NCBI GenBank assembly: GCA_964350435.1
Contig: CAYGJS010000046.1
Location: 1 to 10,911, forward strand
DNA: 10,911 nucleotides
From: TMED27 sp964350435
Lineage (GTDB): Bacteria; Pseudomonadota; Alphaproteobacteria; Micavibrionales; Micavibrionaceae
Direction of reading: 5' to 3'
Notes under the pieces: generated by a model
Database searches by the model: none
Told to the model about the DNA's origin: nothing
The model's input: only the letters and a program-made list of their open reading frames with translations
Part shown: positions 1 through 5,311 of the stretch, piece by piece
Layout: each line of letters begins with the position of its first letter
Position numbering within the stretch: the stretch's first letter is position 1
Position numbers and translations under genes: made by a program

Positions 1-48
1 TAGTCGTTTTCATATTTTAAACATTACCTGAGGCAGCATGGCTTAGAA

Positions 49-62
49 TTGACACATGTCAA
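49..62. promoter_or_regulatory. FNR/FixK-type box upstream of the small Cys-rich gene
   Basis: The sequence reads TTGAC-ACAT-GTCAA, and the flanking bases extend the inverted arms to AATTGAC/GTCAATT with a 4-base spacer. This fits the FNR/FixK/DNR consensus TTGAY-N4-RTCAA. The centre (55.5) is 41.5 bases upstream of position 97, the classical class II activator distance if transcription starts at or near the ATG at 97. The match is visible directly; the function is inferred from the family consensus and from two further boxes of the same form in this window. Confidence 0.8.
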
Positions 63-96
63 TTGTGCCTGACAAAAGTCATGGCAATGTAAAAAC

Positions 97-456
97 ATGA
101 GCGCATTTCGTCATCAAAAATTGATACAAAAATATGTGGATGTTTGTAACAAAGCATTGCATGAAAACTCTGATCGCTTTCCCTTTAAACAAATTTTAGG
201 CGCAGCCAGCAAAGCTGAGCAAGGCGCGAGCGTCGAAGTCAAGGTTTCTGACAGAGGGGGGGATGAGGCTTATGTTTTTTATTTGGAACAAGGCGGCATA
301 ATATGTAAGCCGCATGATGATTGCAAGGAATGCAAGTGTGTCCGAACATGGAATGCAAGCCTGTCTTACCTCGAAGATGTGACATCCAGGCCGGAAGTTT
401 TTATAACCAATCCTGCGAAAATTAATTGGGAATGGATGTACGAAGCGCGGAGATGA
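97..456 (+). CDS. Small unrecognised protein with a cysteine-rich segment (119 aa)
   Basis: I do not recognise this family with confidence and assign no function. The 119-residue protein looks soluble: no signal peptide or membrane segment is apparent. It has one dense polar stretch at about residues 70-81 with cysteines 70, 76, 79 and 81 (CX5CX2CXC) and His73, which could bind a metal or an Fe-S cluster; another cysteine is at 17. The C-terminus is rich in aromatic residues (two Trp near 111-113). ATG 97 is the only ATG that retains most of the protein. It has no Shine-Dalgarno sequence, and the FNR-type box at 49-62 places a predicted transcription start on or next to it, so a leaderless message is possible. 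It ends 1 base before the end of the convergent regulator gene. The shared box type suggests expression alongside the oxidase operon. Being a real gene is likely; its role is unknown. Confidence 0.75.
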   Translation: MSAFRHQKLIQKYVDVCNKALHENSDRFPFKQILGAASKAEQGASVEVKVSDRGGDEAYVFYLEQGGIICKPHDDCKECKCVRTWNASLSYLEDVTSRPEVFITNPAKINWEWMYEARR

Positions 457-457
457 A

Positions 458-1174
458 TTATTCGGCGGCTTGCAAATCTTTACACGGAAATTCTGAAGAA
501 CATGCCGCGCAGGAATATGAAGTGAGTTGATCGAGGCTATCCATTTCAATCGTAGCCCCTTTTATTTGTATACCTGTTTGATCCCGCAGCTTCGAGAGTG
601 CACGCGAAAAAGTTTCAGGCTGCATTCCCAGTCTTGAGGCAACGAGTGTTTTATCATAGGGAAGGTGTATTTTTACGCTTCCGATTACGTTTTGATTGCA
701 TAAACGCAATATAAAACAACCAATACGCTGCGCAGCGTTTTGTAATGATAGATGTTCGATTTCTCTATCTTGCTGGCGTCTATATCGCGCCATAGAGCTC
801 AGCATATTCAGGGCAAGCTTATTATTATTCTCTATCTCATTTTTTAAAATTGAAAGGGGAAGAGCCAGAATTTCGGCGGCCTCAACAACTTCAGCACTAT
901 AAGGATATGTATCATTTTCAAAAATTGAAGTTTCACCGAAAAGATTCTGCCCGGGAAGAATGTCAATTACGGCTTGCGCTCCATCAAGGGTCTCTCGAAA
1001 AAGCTTTACCCATCCGCTTTTTATGAAATAAAAATGTTCAGACTTGTCGCCATGCACGAATAGAAGCCTGCCTTTTTCATAGCGGAGCTTATGGGCTTGA
1101 GATTCCAACGCATCAAAGAAAGCGTTTTCGCAGTCTTTAAATAATCTCAGGTCTTTTAAGGTTTTATTGATCAT
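458..1174 (-). CDS. Crp/Fnr-family regulator, DNR-like, with a C-terminal CX2CX5C motif
   Basis: A 238-residue Crp/Fnr-family transcription factor. Residues about 20-115 form the cyclic-nucleotide-type sensor beta-barrel, about 120-160 the dimerisation helix, and 165-215 the winged helix-turn-helix. The recognition helix contains QPETFSR (Glu187, Ser190, Arg191), the E-xx-SR pattern that reads TTGA half-sites, and closely resembles Pseudomonas DNR (IQPETFSR). The N-terminal cysteines of classical FNR are absent. Instead Cys222, Cys225 and Cys231 near the C-terminus form CX2CX5C, the spacing of the FNR cluster cysteines; other cysteines are at 15, 153 and 159. Inferred role: low-oxygen or nitric-oxide-responsive activator of the neighbouring boxes, including its own. 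I chose ATG 1174 over an in-frame TTG at 1225 because the TTG start would put the box at 1212-1225 inside the gene, while the ATG start gives a DNR-like N-terminus. There is no clear Shine-Dalgarno. The C-terminal motif means DNR-type heme/NO sensing cannot be assumed. Confidence 0.9.
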   Translation of the reverse strand: MINKTLKDLRLFKDCENAFFDALESQAHKLRYEKGRLLFVHGDKSEHFYFIKSGWVKLFRETLDGAQAVIDILPGQNLFGETSIFENDTYPYSAEVVEAAEILALPLSILKNEIENNNKLALNMLSSMARYRRQQDREIEHLSLQNAAQRIGCFILRLCNQNVIGSVKIHLPYDKTLVASRLGMQPETFSRALSKLRDQTGIQIKGATIEMDSLDQLTSYSCAACSSEFPCKDLQAAE

Positions 1175-1211
1175 GCGGCATTCAATTTTTTTAAAAGTTT
1201 TAGGGTCAAAA

Positions 1212-1225
1212 TTGACAATGGTCAA
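1212..1225. promoter_or_regulatory. FNR/FixK-type box between the regulator and the cco operon
   Basis: TTGAC-AATG-GTCAA is a perfect match to TTGAY-N4-RTCAA. A further half-site GTCAA lies at 1205-1209, two bases before the box, giving three half-sites in 21 bases. The centre is 1218.5. Class II spacing (41.5 bases) predicts plus-strand transcription from about 1260 toward the oxidase operon and minus-strand transcription from about 1177 toward the regulator, whose ATG is at 1174. One box can therefore plausibly control the operon and autoregulate the regulator. The match is seen directly; the bidirectional use is inferred. Confidence 0.85.
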
Positions 1226-1247
1226 GGCACAAGTTTAGCGGGTTTTA

Positions 1248-1253
1248 GACAAT
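1248..1253 (+). promoter_or_regulatory. Candidate -10 element of the cco operon promoter
   Basis: GACAAT matches 4 of 6 bases of TATAAT and sits exactly where a -10 hexamer belongs (-12 to -7) if the FNR-type box at 1212-1225 acts as a class II site with a start at about 1260. That would give a 34-base leader before ATG 1294. No good -35 is expected at an activator-dependent promoter. Position supports it better than sequence does. Confidence 0.4.
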
Positions 1254-1293
1254 GTGAAAAGAATGTAACACGTGTTTATTATTTGGATCGGTA

Positions 1294-2004
1294 ATGTTTA
1301 TAGGCCAATGCCTTCAAGATATAACGCTCTCGCATGGGCTGGTCATAAGTTTATTTATGGCTGGGCTTGTTGGTGGCTTCACGCATTGCGCTGGAATGTG
1401 CTCTCCGTTCGTGTTGGCGCAGGTTGATGGCGGGCTAGAGCTTCGAAAGCCCGGATCGTTTCTCCTTCTGCCTTATCATTTAGGACGGATGAGCACATAT
1501 GTCGCGCTCGCCGTGCTTTTGGGGTCTGTTGTCAATCTTGCTTTCTTATTTTCTGACGCCAAGGCTTTGGTGGCTGCGCCGCTCTTAATGCTGGCGGCAG
1601 TGATTTTTCTGGTCAGCGCATTCCCGAAGCTAAACAGCGTATTTCCATGGGTTGGCAATATCCGGTTTGTAGTGCCCTACGCCATGATTTCAAGGCTTGC
1701 AGGGTCGTTGATACAAAGCCCGAACGCGATTAAGCGTTACCTACTTGGGGTTCTGCTCGGCTTCATGCCCTGCGGTCTTGTGATTTCTGCAGTATTGGCC
1801 TCAAGCACAGCGGCGAGTGTTCCGCAAAGCGCACTCGCTATGAGTGCTTTCGCTGTTGGAACGATGCCAGCACTTATCCTGGTTGCGCTCGGTGGGGGCG
1901 CTCTTAAACACAAATATCCCAAGGCTTCAATGCGGATGTCACAGGGGGCGATGGTGCTCAGCAGCCTGTGGCTCTTTGCCTTGGCAGGGCAGATGTTTTT
2001 TTAA
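1294..2004 (+). CDS. TauE/SafE-like (COG2836/DsbD_2-type) membrane protein at the head of the cco operon
   Basis: A 236-residue polytopic inner-membrane protein with about six hydrophobic segments. Residues 31-36 read HCAGMC, followed by SPF, in the first membrane region; YHLGRMSTY lies at 61-69; and MPCG at 158-161 falls in a second GFMPCGL repeat-like helix. These are hallmarks of the family usually annotated as sulfite exporter TauE/SafE (COG2836), which is related to the DsbD transmembrane domain. Members are often found beside cbb3 oxidase genes. The paired cysteine motifs in membrane helices suggest thiol or copper transfer for oxidase assembly rather than sulfite export; that is inference. 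The ATG at 1294 has a weak GGATCGG Shine-Dalgarno six bases upstream. The stop is 12 bases before the preferred ccoN start, so the gene is probably the first of the operon driven by the box at 1212-1225. Confidence 0.85.
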   Translation: MFIGQCLQDITLSHGLVISLFMAGLVGGFTHCAGMCSPFVLAQVDGGLELRKPGSFLLLPYHLGRMSTYVALAVLLGSVVNLAFLFSDAKALVAAPLLMLAAVIFLVSAFPKLNSVFPWVGNIRFVVPYAMISRLAGSLIQSPNAIKRYLLGVLLGFMPCGLVISAVLASSTAASVPQSALAMSAFAVGTMPALILVALGGGALKHKYPKASMRMSQGAMVLSSLWLFALAGQMFF

Positions 2005-2008
2005 AGGA
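2003..2008 (+). promoter_or_regulatory. Ribosome binding site that decides the ccoN start
   Basis: AAAGGA overlaps the stop codon of the SafE-like gene. Two in-frame ATG codons follow, at 2011 and 2017. The site is only 2 bases from the first but 8 bases from the second, so 2017 is the better start. Confidence 0.6.
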
Positions 2009-2016
2009 AAATGGAA

Positions 2017-3480
2017 ATGAATACAGCAGTTGAAAAATCAAAAGGCAAAGTTGAATATAATGACGATGTCGTAAAGCTCTTCACGCTAGCTACCACATTT
2101 TGGGGGTTGGTTGGCATGCTTGCCGGCGTTTTTATCGCCCTGCAAATGGTATTCCCCGATCTTAATATTGAGCCCTATCTGAGCTTCGGGCGTCTTCGTC
2201 CCGTGCATACCTCAGGGGTGATTTTTGCATTCGGCGGGAACGCCCTTTTTGCAACAAGCTATTACATTGTCCAGCGCACATGCGGCGTGCGGCTATATGG
2301 AGATAAGATGGCGATGTTTACGTTTTGGGGGTATCAGGCGTTCATTGTGATGGCAGCGCTGGGCTACATTCTTGGCGTAAATCAGAGCAAGGAGTACGCT
2401 CAACCGGAATGGTACGCGGATCTTTGGCTGACCATTGTCTGGGTGGTTTATTTGTATGTCTATTTGATGACATGTATCAAGCGTAAAGAATCGCATCTTT
2501 ATGTCGCGAACTGGTTCTTCCTGGCTTTTATTATAACGGTCGCTGTGCTGCATTTGGGCAATGGCCTGCATCTGCCTGTAAGCTTTATTGAAGCAAAAAG
2601 CTATTCAGCGTTTTCAGGCGTGCAGAGCGCAATGATCCAGTGGTGGTACGGGCATAACGCCGTTGGATTCTTCCTCACCGCCGGGTTCTTAGGGATGATG
2701 TATTACTTCGTCCCCAAGCAGGCTGATAGGCCGATTTATTCATACCGCTTATCGATCGTGCATTTCTGGTCGCTGATTTTTATCTATATCTGGGCGGGTC
2801 CTCACCACCTTCACTACACTGCACTGCCGGATTGGGCGCAGACTTTGGGCATGACGTTTTCGATCATCCTGTGGATGCCAAGCTGGGGCGGGATGATTAA
2901 TGGTGTCATGACCCTCTCTGGTGCTTGGCACAAGCTCCGCGAAGATCCCGTTTTGCAGTTTATGATTGTCTCTCTCGCATTTTACGGGATGAGTACATTC
3001 GAAGGCCCACTTATGTCTATCCGCGCGGTAAACTCTTTGTCGCATTATACAGATTGGACAATCGGTCATGTACATTCCGGCGCACTTGGCTGGGTTGGTT
3101 TTATAACCTTTGGCTGCTTGTACTATCTTGTGCCCAAGCTCTGGGGCCGTGAGAGATTATACTCCACCAAACTTGTTTCGCTTCATCTGTGGATCGCGAC
3201 ATTGGGCATTGTCTTTTACATTGCTGCCATGTGGGTGTCCGGCATCATGCAAGGCTTGATGTGGAGAACCTATAACGAGTTAGGGTTCTTACAGTTCTCC
3301 TTCGTAGAAACTGTCATAGCTATGAAGCCGTTCTATATGATCCGCGTTGCAGGAGGCCTGCTTTACTTAAGCGGCGCGTTAATCATGAGCTATAACTTCT
3401 ACCGGACAATTCGCGGTGACGTGAATGCCAAAGAATATAATTTAACCCATCAAATCAAGACTTCGGGAGCTGTCGCATGA
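2017..3480 (+). CDS. ccoN: cbb3-type cytochrome c oxidase subunit I (CcoN)
   Basis: Catalytic subunit of the cbb3 heme-copper oxidase. It reduces oxygen to water and pumps protons in the inner membrane, and holds heme b, heme b3 and CuB. It has 487 residues and about 12 membrane helices, the usual size. Numbered from ATG 2017, the expected ligands are all present: His64 (RPVHTSG) and His353 for the low-spin heme b, His351 for heme b3 (IGHVHSG), and His213 (WWYGHN), His263 and His264 (AGPHHLHYT) for CuB. Tyr257 (FIYIW), on the helix carrying the two CuB histidines, is the cbb3-specific tyrosine that cross-links to a CuB histidine. ATG 2011 would add two residues but is too close to the ribosome binding site. 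The stop overlaps the ccoO start as ATGA, indicating translational coupling. Nothing is missing or broken, and the identification is very secure. Confidence 0.98.
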   Translation: MNTAVEKSKGKVEYNDDVVKLFTLATTFWGLVGMLAGVFIALQMVFPDLNIEPYLSFGRLRPVHTSGVIFAFGGNALFATSYYIVQRTCGVRLYGDKMAMFTFWGYQAFIVMAALGYILGVNQSKEYAQPEWYADLWLTIVWVVYLYVYLMTCIKRKESHLYVANWFFLAFIITVAVLHLGNGLHLPVSFIEAKSYSAFSGVQSAMIQWWYGHNAVGFFLTAGFLGMMYYFVPKQADRPIYSYRLSIVHFWSLIFIYIWAGPHHLHYTALPDWAQTLGMTFSIILWMPSWGGMINGVMTLSGAWHKLREDPVLQFMIVSLAFYGMSTFEGPLMSIRAVNSLSHYTDWTIGHVHSGALGWVGFITFGCLYYLVPKLWGRERLYSTKLVSLHLWIATLGIVFYIAAMWVSGIMQGLMWRTYNELGFLQFSFVETVIAMKPFYMIRVAGGLLYLSGALIMSYNFYRTIRGDVNAKEYNLTHQIKTSGAVA

Positions 3481-4214
3481 GCTGGAAAAACCACGAACAT
3501 TTAGAGAAAAATGCGTTGTTGCTTTTGGGGTTTATCATTGTGGTGGTTCTGATTGGCGGGATCATAGAAATCGTACCGCTTTTCAGGCAGGAAACAGTCA
3601 TAGAACCTGTTGAAGGTGTGCGTCCATATACACCTTTAGAGCTTGCGGGATATAATATTTATATCCGTGAAAACTGTATGGCTTGTCATTCTCAACATAT
3701 TCGTCCGCTTCGTGATGAAGTTGTCCGGTATGGGCATTATTCCTTGGCGGCAGAGAGTATGTATGACTTTCCATTCCTCTGGGGATCAAAGCGCACAGGA
3801 CCGGATTTGGCACGTGTCGGCGGGAAATATTCCGATGCATGGCATACGGAACATTTAAAAGAGCCGAGAGATCTCGTTCCTGAATCGATCATGCCGTCTT
3901 ACGAATTTTTGCTGAAGAAAGGTGCAAGGCTTCACGACTTACCGCAACATTTAAAAACGCTCCGTGCACTCGGCGTTCCCTATACAGACGAGATGATCAA
4001 AATGGCGGCAAAAGACGCCGCTGTTCAAGCTACCGGTGAAGCAAGAACCGACACAGCCGGTCTTGAAGAACGCTATGGAGAAAACGTCAATGCCCGTGAT
4101 TTTGACGGTCAGCCGCATTTCATATCCGAGATGGATGCTCTTATCGCTTATCTTCAGGTGCTGGGCACAATGGTCGATTTTGAAGCGGCCAGAGATGTCG
4201 AAGGGGGCGAGTAA
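3477..4214 (+). CDS. ccoO: cbb3 oxidase monoheme cytochrome c subunit (CcoO)
   Basis: Membrane-anchored monoheme cytochrome c that passes electrons from CcoP to the heme b of CcoN. It has 245 residues: one N-terminal membrane helix (about 15-35) followed by a periplasmic domain. The heme c motif CMACH is at residues 67-71 (Cys67, Cys70, His71), directly followed by SQHIRPLRDE, characteristic of CcoO/FixO. Met139 in ESIMPSYEF is the likely sixth ligand. The length fits alphaproteobacterial members, which are longer than the roughly 200-residue pseudomonad form. The start ATG overlaps the ccoN stop (ATGA) and has GGGAG 7 bases upstream (3465-3469). The TAA stop shares one base with the ccoQ start. 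Confidence 0.98.
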   Translation: MSWKNHEHLEKNALLLLGFIIVVVLIGGIIEIVPLFRQETVIEPVEGVRPYTPLELAGYNIYIRENCMACHSQHIRPLRDEVVRYGHYSLAAESMYDFPFLWGSKRTGPDLARVGGKYSDAWHTEHLKEPRDLVPESIMPSYEFLLKKGARLHDLPQHLKTLRALGVPYTDEMIKMAAKDAAVQATGEARTDTAGLEERYGENVNARDFDGQPHFISEMDALIAYLQVLGTMVDFEAARDVEGGE

Positions 4215-4369
4215 TGAAAGAGCTTTTTGCAAACCCTGACTTAGGCCTTATTGGCCTTTTGTTTTTCTTTATCTTCTTTTGCGTCGTGACGGCATGGACG
4301 TTTAGGCCCGGCGCAAAGAAAGAATATTCAGATCACGCCGATATTCCATTGAGGGAGAATGACGAATGA
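4214..4369 (+). CDS. ccoQ: cbb3 oxidase small subunit (CcoQ), 51 aa
   Basis: A 51-codon gene that is easily missed. It starts at ATG 4214 (MKELFANPDLGL...), has one hydrophobic helix at about residues 9-29 rich in Phe and Leu, then RPGAKKEYSDHADIPL and an acidic end. This is the usual form of CcoQ/FixQ: a single membrane span followed by a short charged tail with an Arg/Pro turn after the helix. CcoQ is a small accessory subunit reported to stabilise the interaction of CcoP with the CcoNO core. GGGGG at 4203-4207 is its ribosome binding site. It shares one base with the ccoO stop (TAATG), and its own stop overlaps the ccoP start as ATGA. Position between ccoO and ccoP confirms the assignment. 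Confidence 0.95.
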   Translation: MKELFANPDLGLIGLLFFFIFFCVVTAWTFRPGAKKEYSDHADIPLRENDE

Positions 4370-5307
4370 GTGACGATAAAAAGAAAAAAGATATCGATGA
4401 ATTGTCCGGTGTGGAAACAACGGGACATGAATGGGATGGCCTGAAGGAGTTGAACAACCCTTTGCCGCGATGGTGGGTCTGGGTTTTCATCGTCACGATC
4501 ATTTGGTCGGCTTGGTATTGGGTTGTATATCCAACATGGCCAACGCTCAGCGGTGCTACAGAGGGTACAGGCGGGTATACGCAATTTAAAGAACTGGCAT
4601 CAAGTCAGGAAGAAATTCGCGCCACCCAAAAAACCTACCTTGAGCGCATGGAAAATGCTTCTGATACTGAGGTCTTGAATGACCCTGAACTCTACGCTTT
4701 TGCGATGGCGGGCGGTGAATCTGCGTTTAAACAACACTGCGCGACATGTCACGGCAGCGGCGCTGCAGGCAGAAAAGGCTATCCAAACCTTAATGATGAT
4801 GATTGGCTTTGGGGCGGTAAGCTGAATGATATTCATCAGACCTTACTCTATGGAATCCGCGCTGATAATCTGGATACGCGTATGTCACAAATGCCGGCCT
4901 TTGGAAAAGATGGCCTTCTGAAGCGTGAGGAAATCAACGCCGTTACCGATTATGTTTTAACGCTTTCCGGGGGAGATGCCGCAAGCACTTTTGAACAAGG
5001 GCAAACTATATTTAAAAACCAATGTGCATCATGCCATGGCGAAAACGGCAAAGGGCTCAAAGAGTTCGGGGCACCAAATCTCACAGATAAAATTTGGCTC
5101 TATGGCGGAAAGCGCAAAGATATCTATGAGACCATTATGTATTCTCGCGCGGGGATGATGCCGGAATGGGGCACGCGTTTGGACGAAAATACCATCCGCC
5201 AACTCAGCATCTATGTCCACCAACTGGGTGGTGGAGAAGCCGAAGCCGAAGCCGAAAACGAAAAACAAGGTGAGGGTGAACCGGAGCCCATAACAACAGG
5301 CGAATAG
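4366..5307 (+). CDS. ccoP: cbb3 oxidase diheme cytochrome c subunit (CcoP)
   Basis: Diheme cytochrome c that accepts electrons from soluble or membrane cytochrome c and passes them to CcoO. It has 313 residues. The N-terminal cytoplasmic part carries the conserved THEWDGLKELNNPLPRWW-like segment (about 19-37; here TGHEWDG), followed by a membrane helix at about 38-56 and two periplasmic cytochrome c domains. Heme motifs are CATCH at 125-129 and CASCH at 220-224; Met173 or Met176 (MSQMPAFG) and Met264 or Met265 (GMMPEWG) are the likely axial ligands. GAGGGAG at 4351-4357 provides the ribosome binding site, and the start overlaps the ccoQ stop (ATGA). The last 25 residues form an acidic Glu/Ala tail partly encoded by a hexanucleotide repeat, which is not part of the conserved fold. 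Confidence 0.98.
   Translation: MSDDKKKKDIDELSGVETTGHEWDGLKELNNPLPRWWVWVFIVTIIWSAWYWVVYPTWPTLSGATEGTGGYTQFKELASSQEEIRATQKTYLERMENASDTEVLNDPELYAFAMAGGESAFKQHCATCHGSGAAGRKGYPNLNDDDWLWGGKLNDIHQTLLYGIRADNLDTRMSQMPAFGKDGLLKREEINAVTDYVLTLSGGDAASTFEQGQTIFKNQCASCHGENGKGLKEFGAPNLTDKIWLYGGKRKDIYETIMYSRAGMMPEWGTRLDENTIRQLSIYVHQLGGGEAEAEAENEKQGEGEPEPITTGE
5236..5253 (+). repeat. GAAGCC hexanucleotide x3 in the ccoP 3' end
   Basis: Three perfect tandem copies of GAAGCC, followed by another GAA, encode Glu-Ala repeats in the acidic tail of CcoP after the last cytochrome domain. Each unit is two codons, so slippage by whole units would change tail length without shifting the frame. Confidence 0.7.
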
Positions 5308-5311
5308 CGCA

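Noticed and set aside
1175..1225. Upstream TTG start (1225) adding 17 residues to the Crp/Fnr regulator
   Set aside because: It would bury the perfect FNR-type box in the gene, and the extra residues are not needed for a complete regulator; ATG 1174 gives a DNR-like N-terminus.
1267..1276. 10-base palindrome AACACGTGTT in the leader of the operon
   Set aside because: About ten such perfect 10-base palindromes are expected by chance in a window of this size; nothing else supports a binding site.
2030..2041. TTGAAAAATCAA near the ccoN start as an FNR-type box
   Set aside because: The spacer is two bases too short (12 bases overall instead of 14), and it lies inside the coding region.
2293..3152. 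Other-frame open frames within ccoN, and similar ones throughout the operon
   Set aside because: They overlap strongly conserved genes, have no ribosome sites or recognisable protein features, and are best explained as shadows of the real frames.
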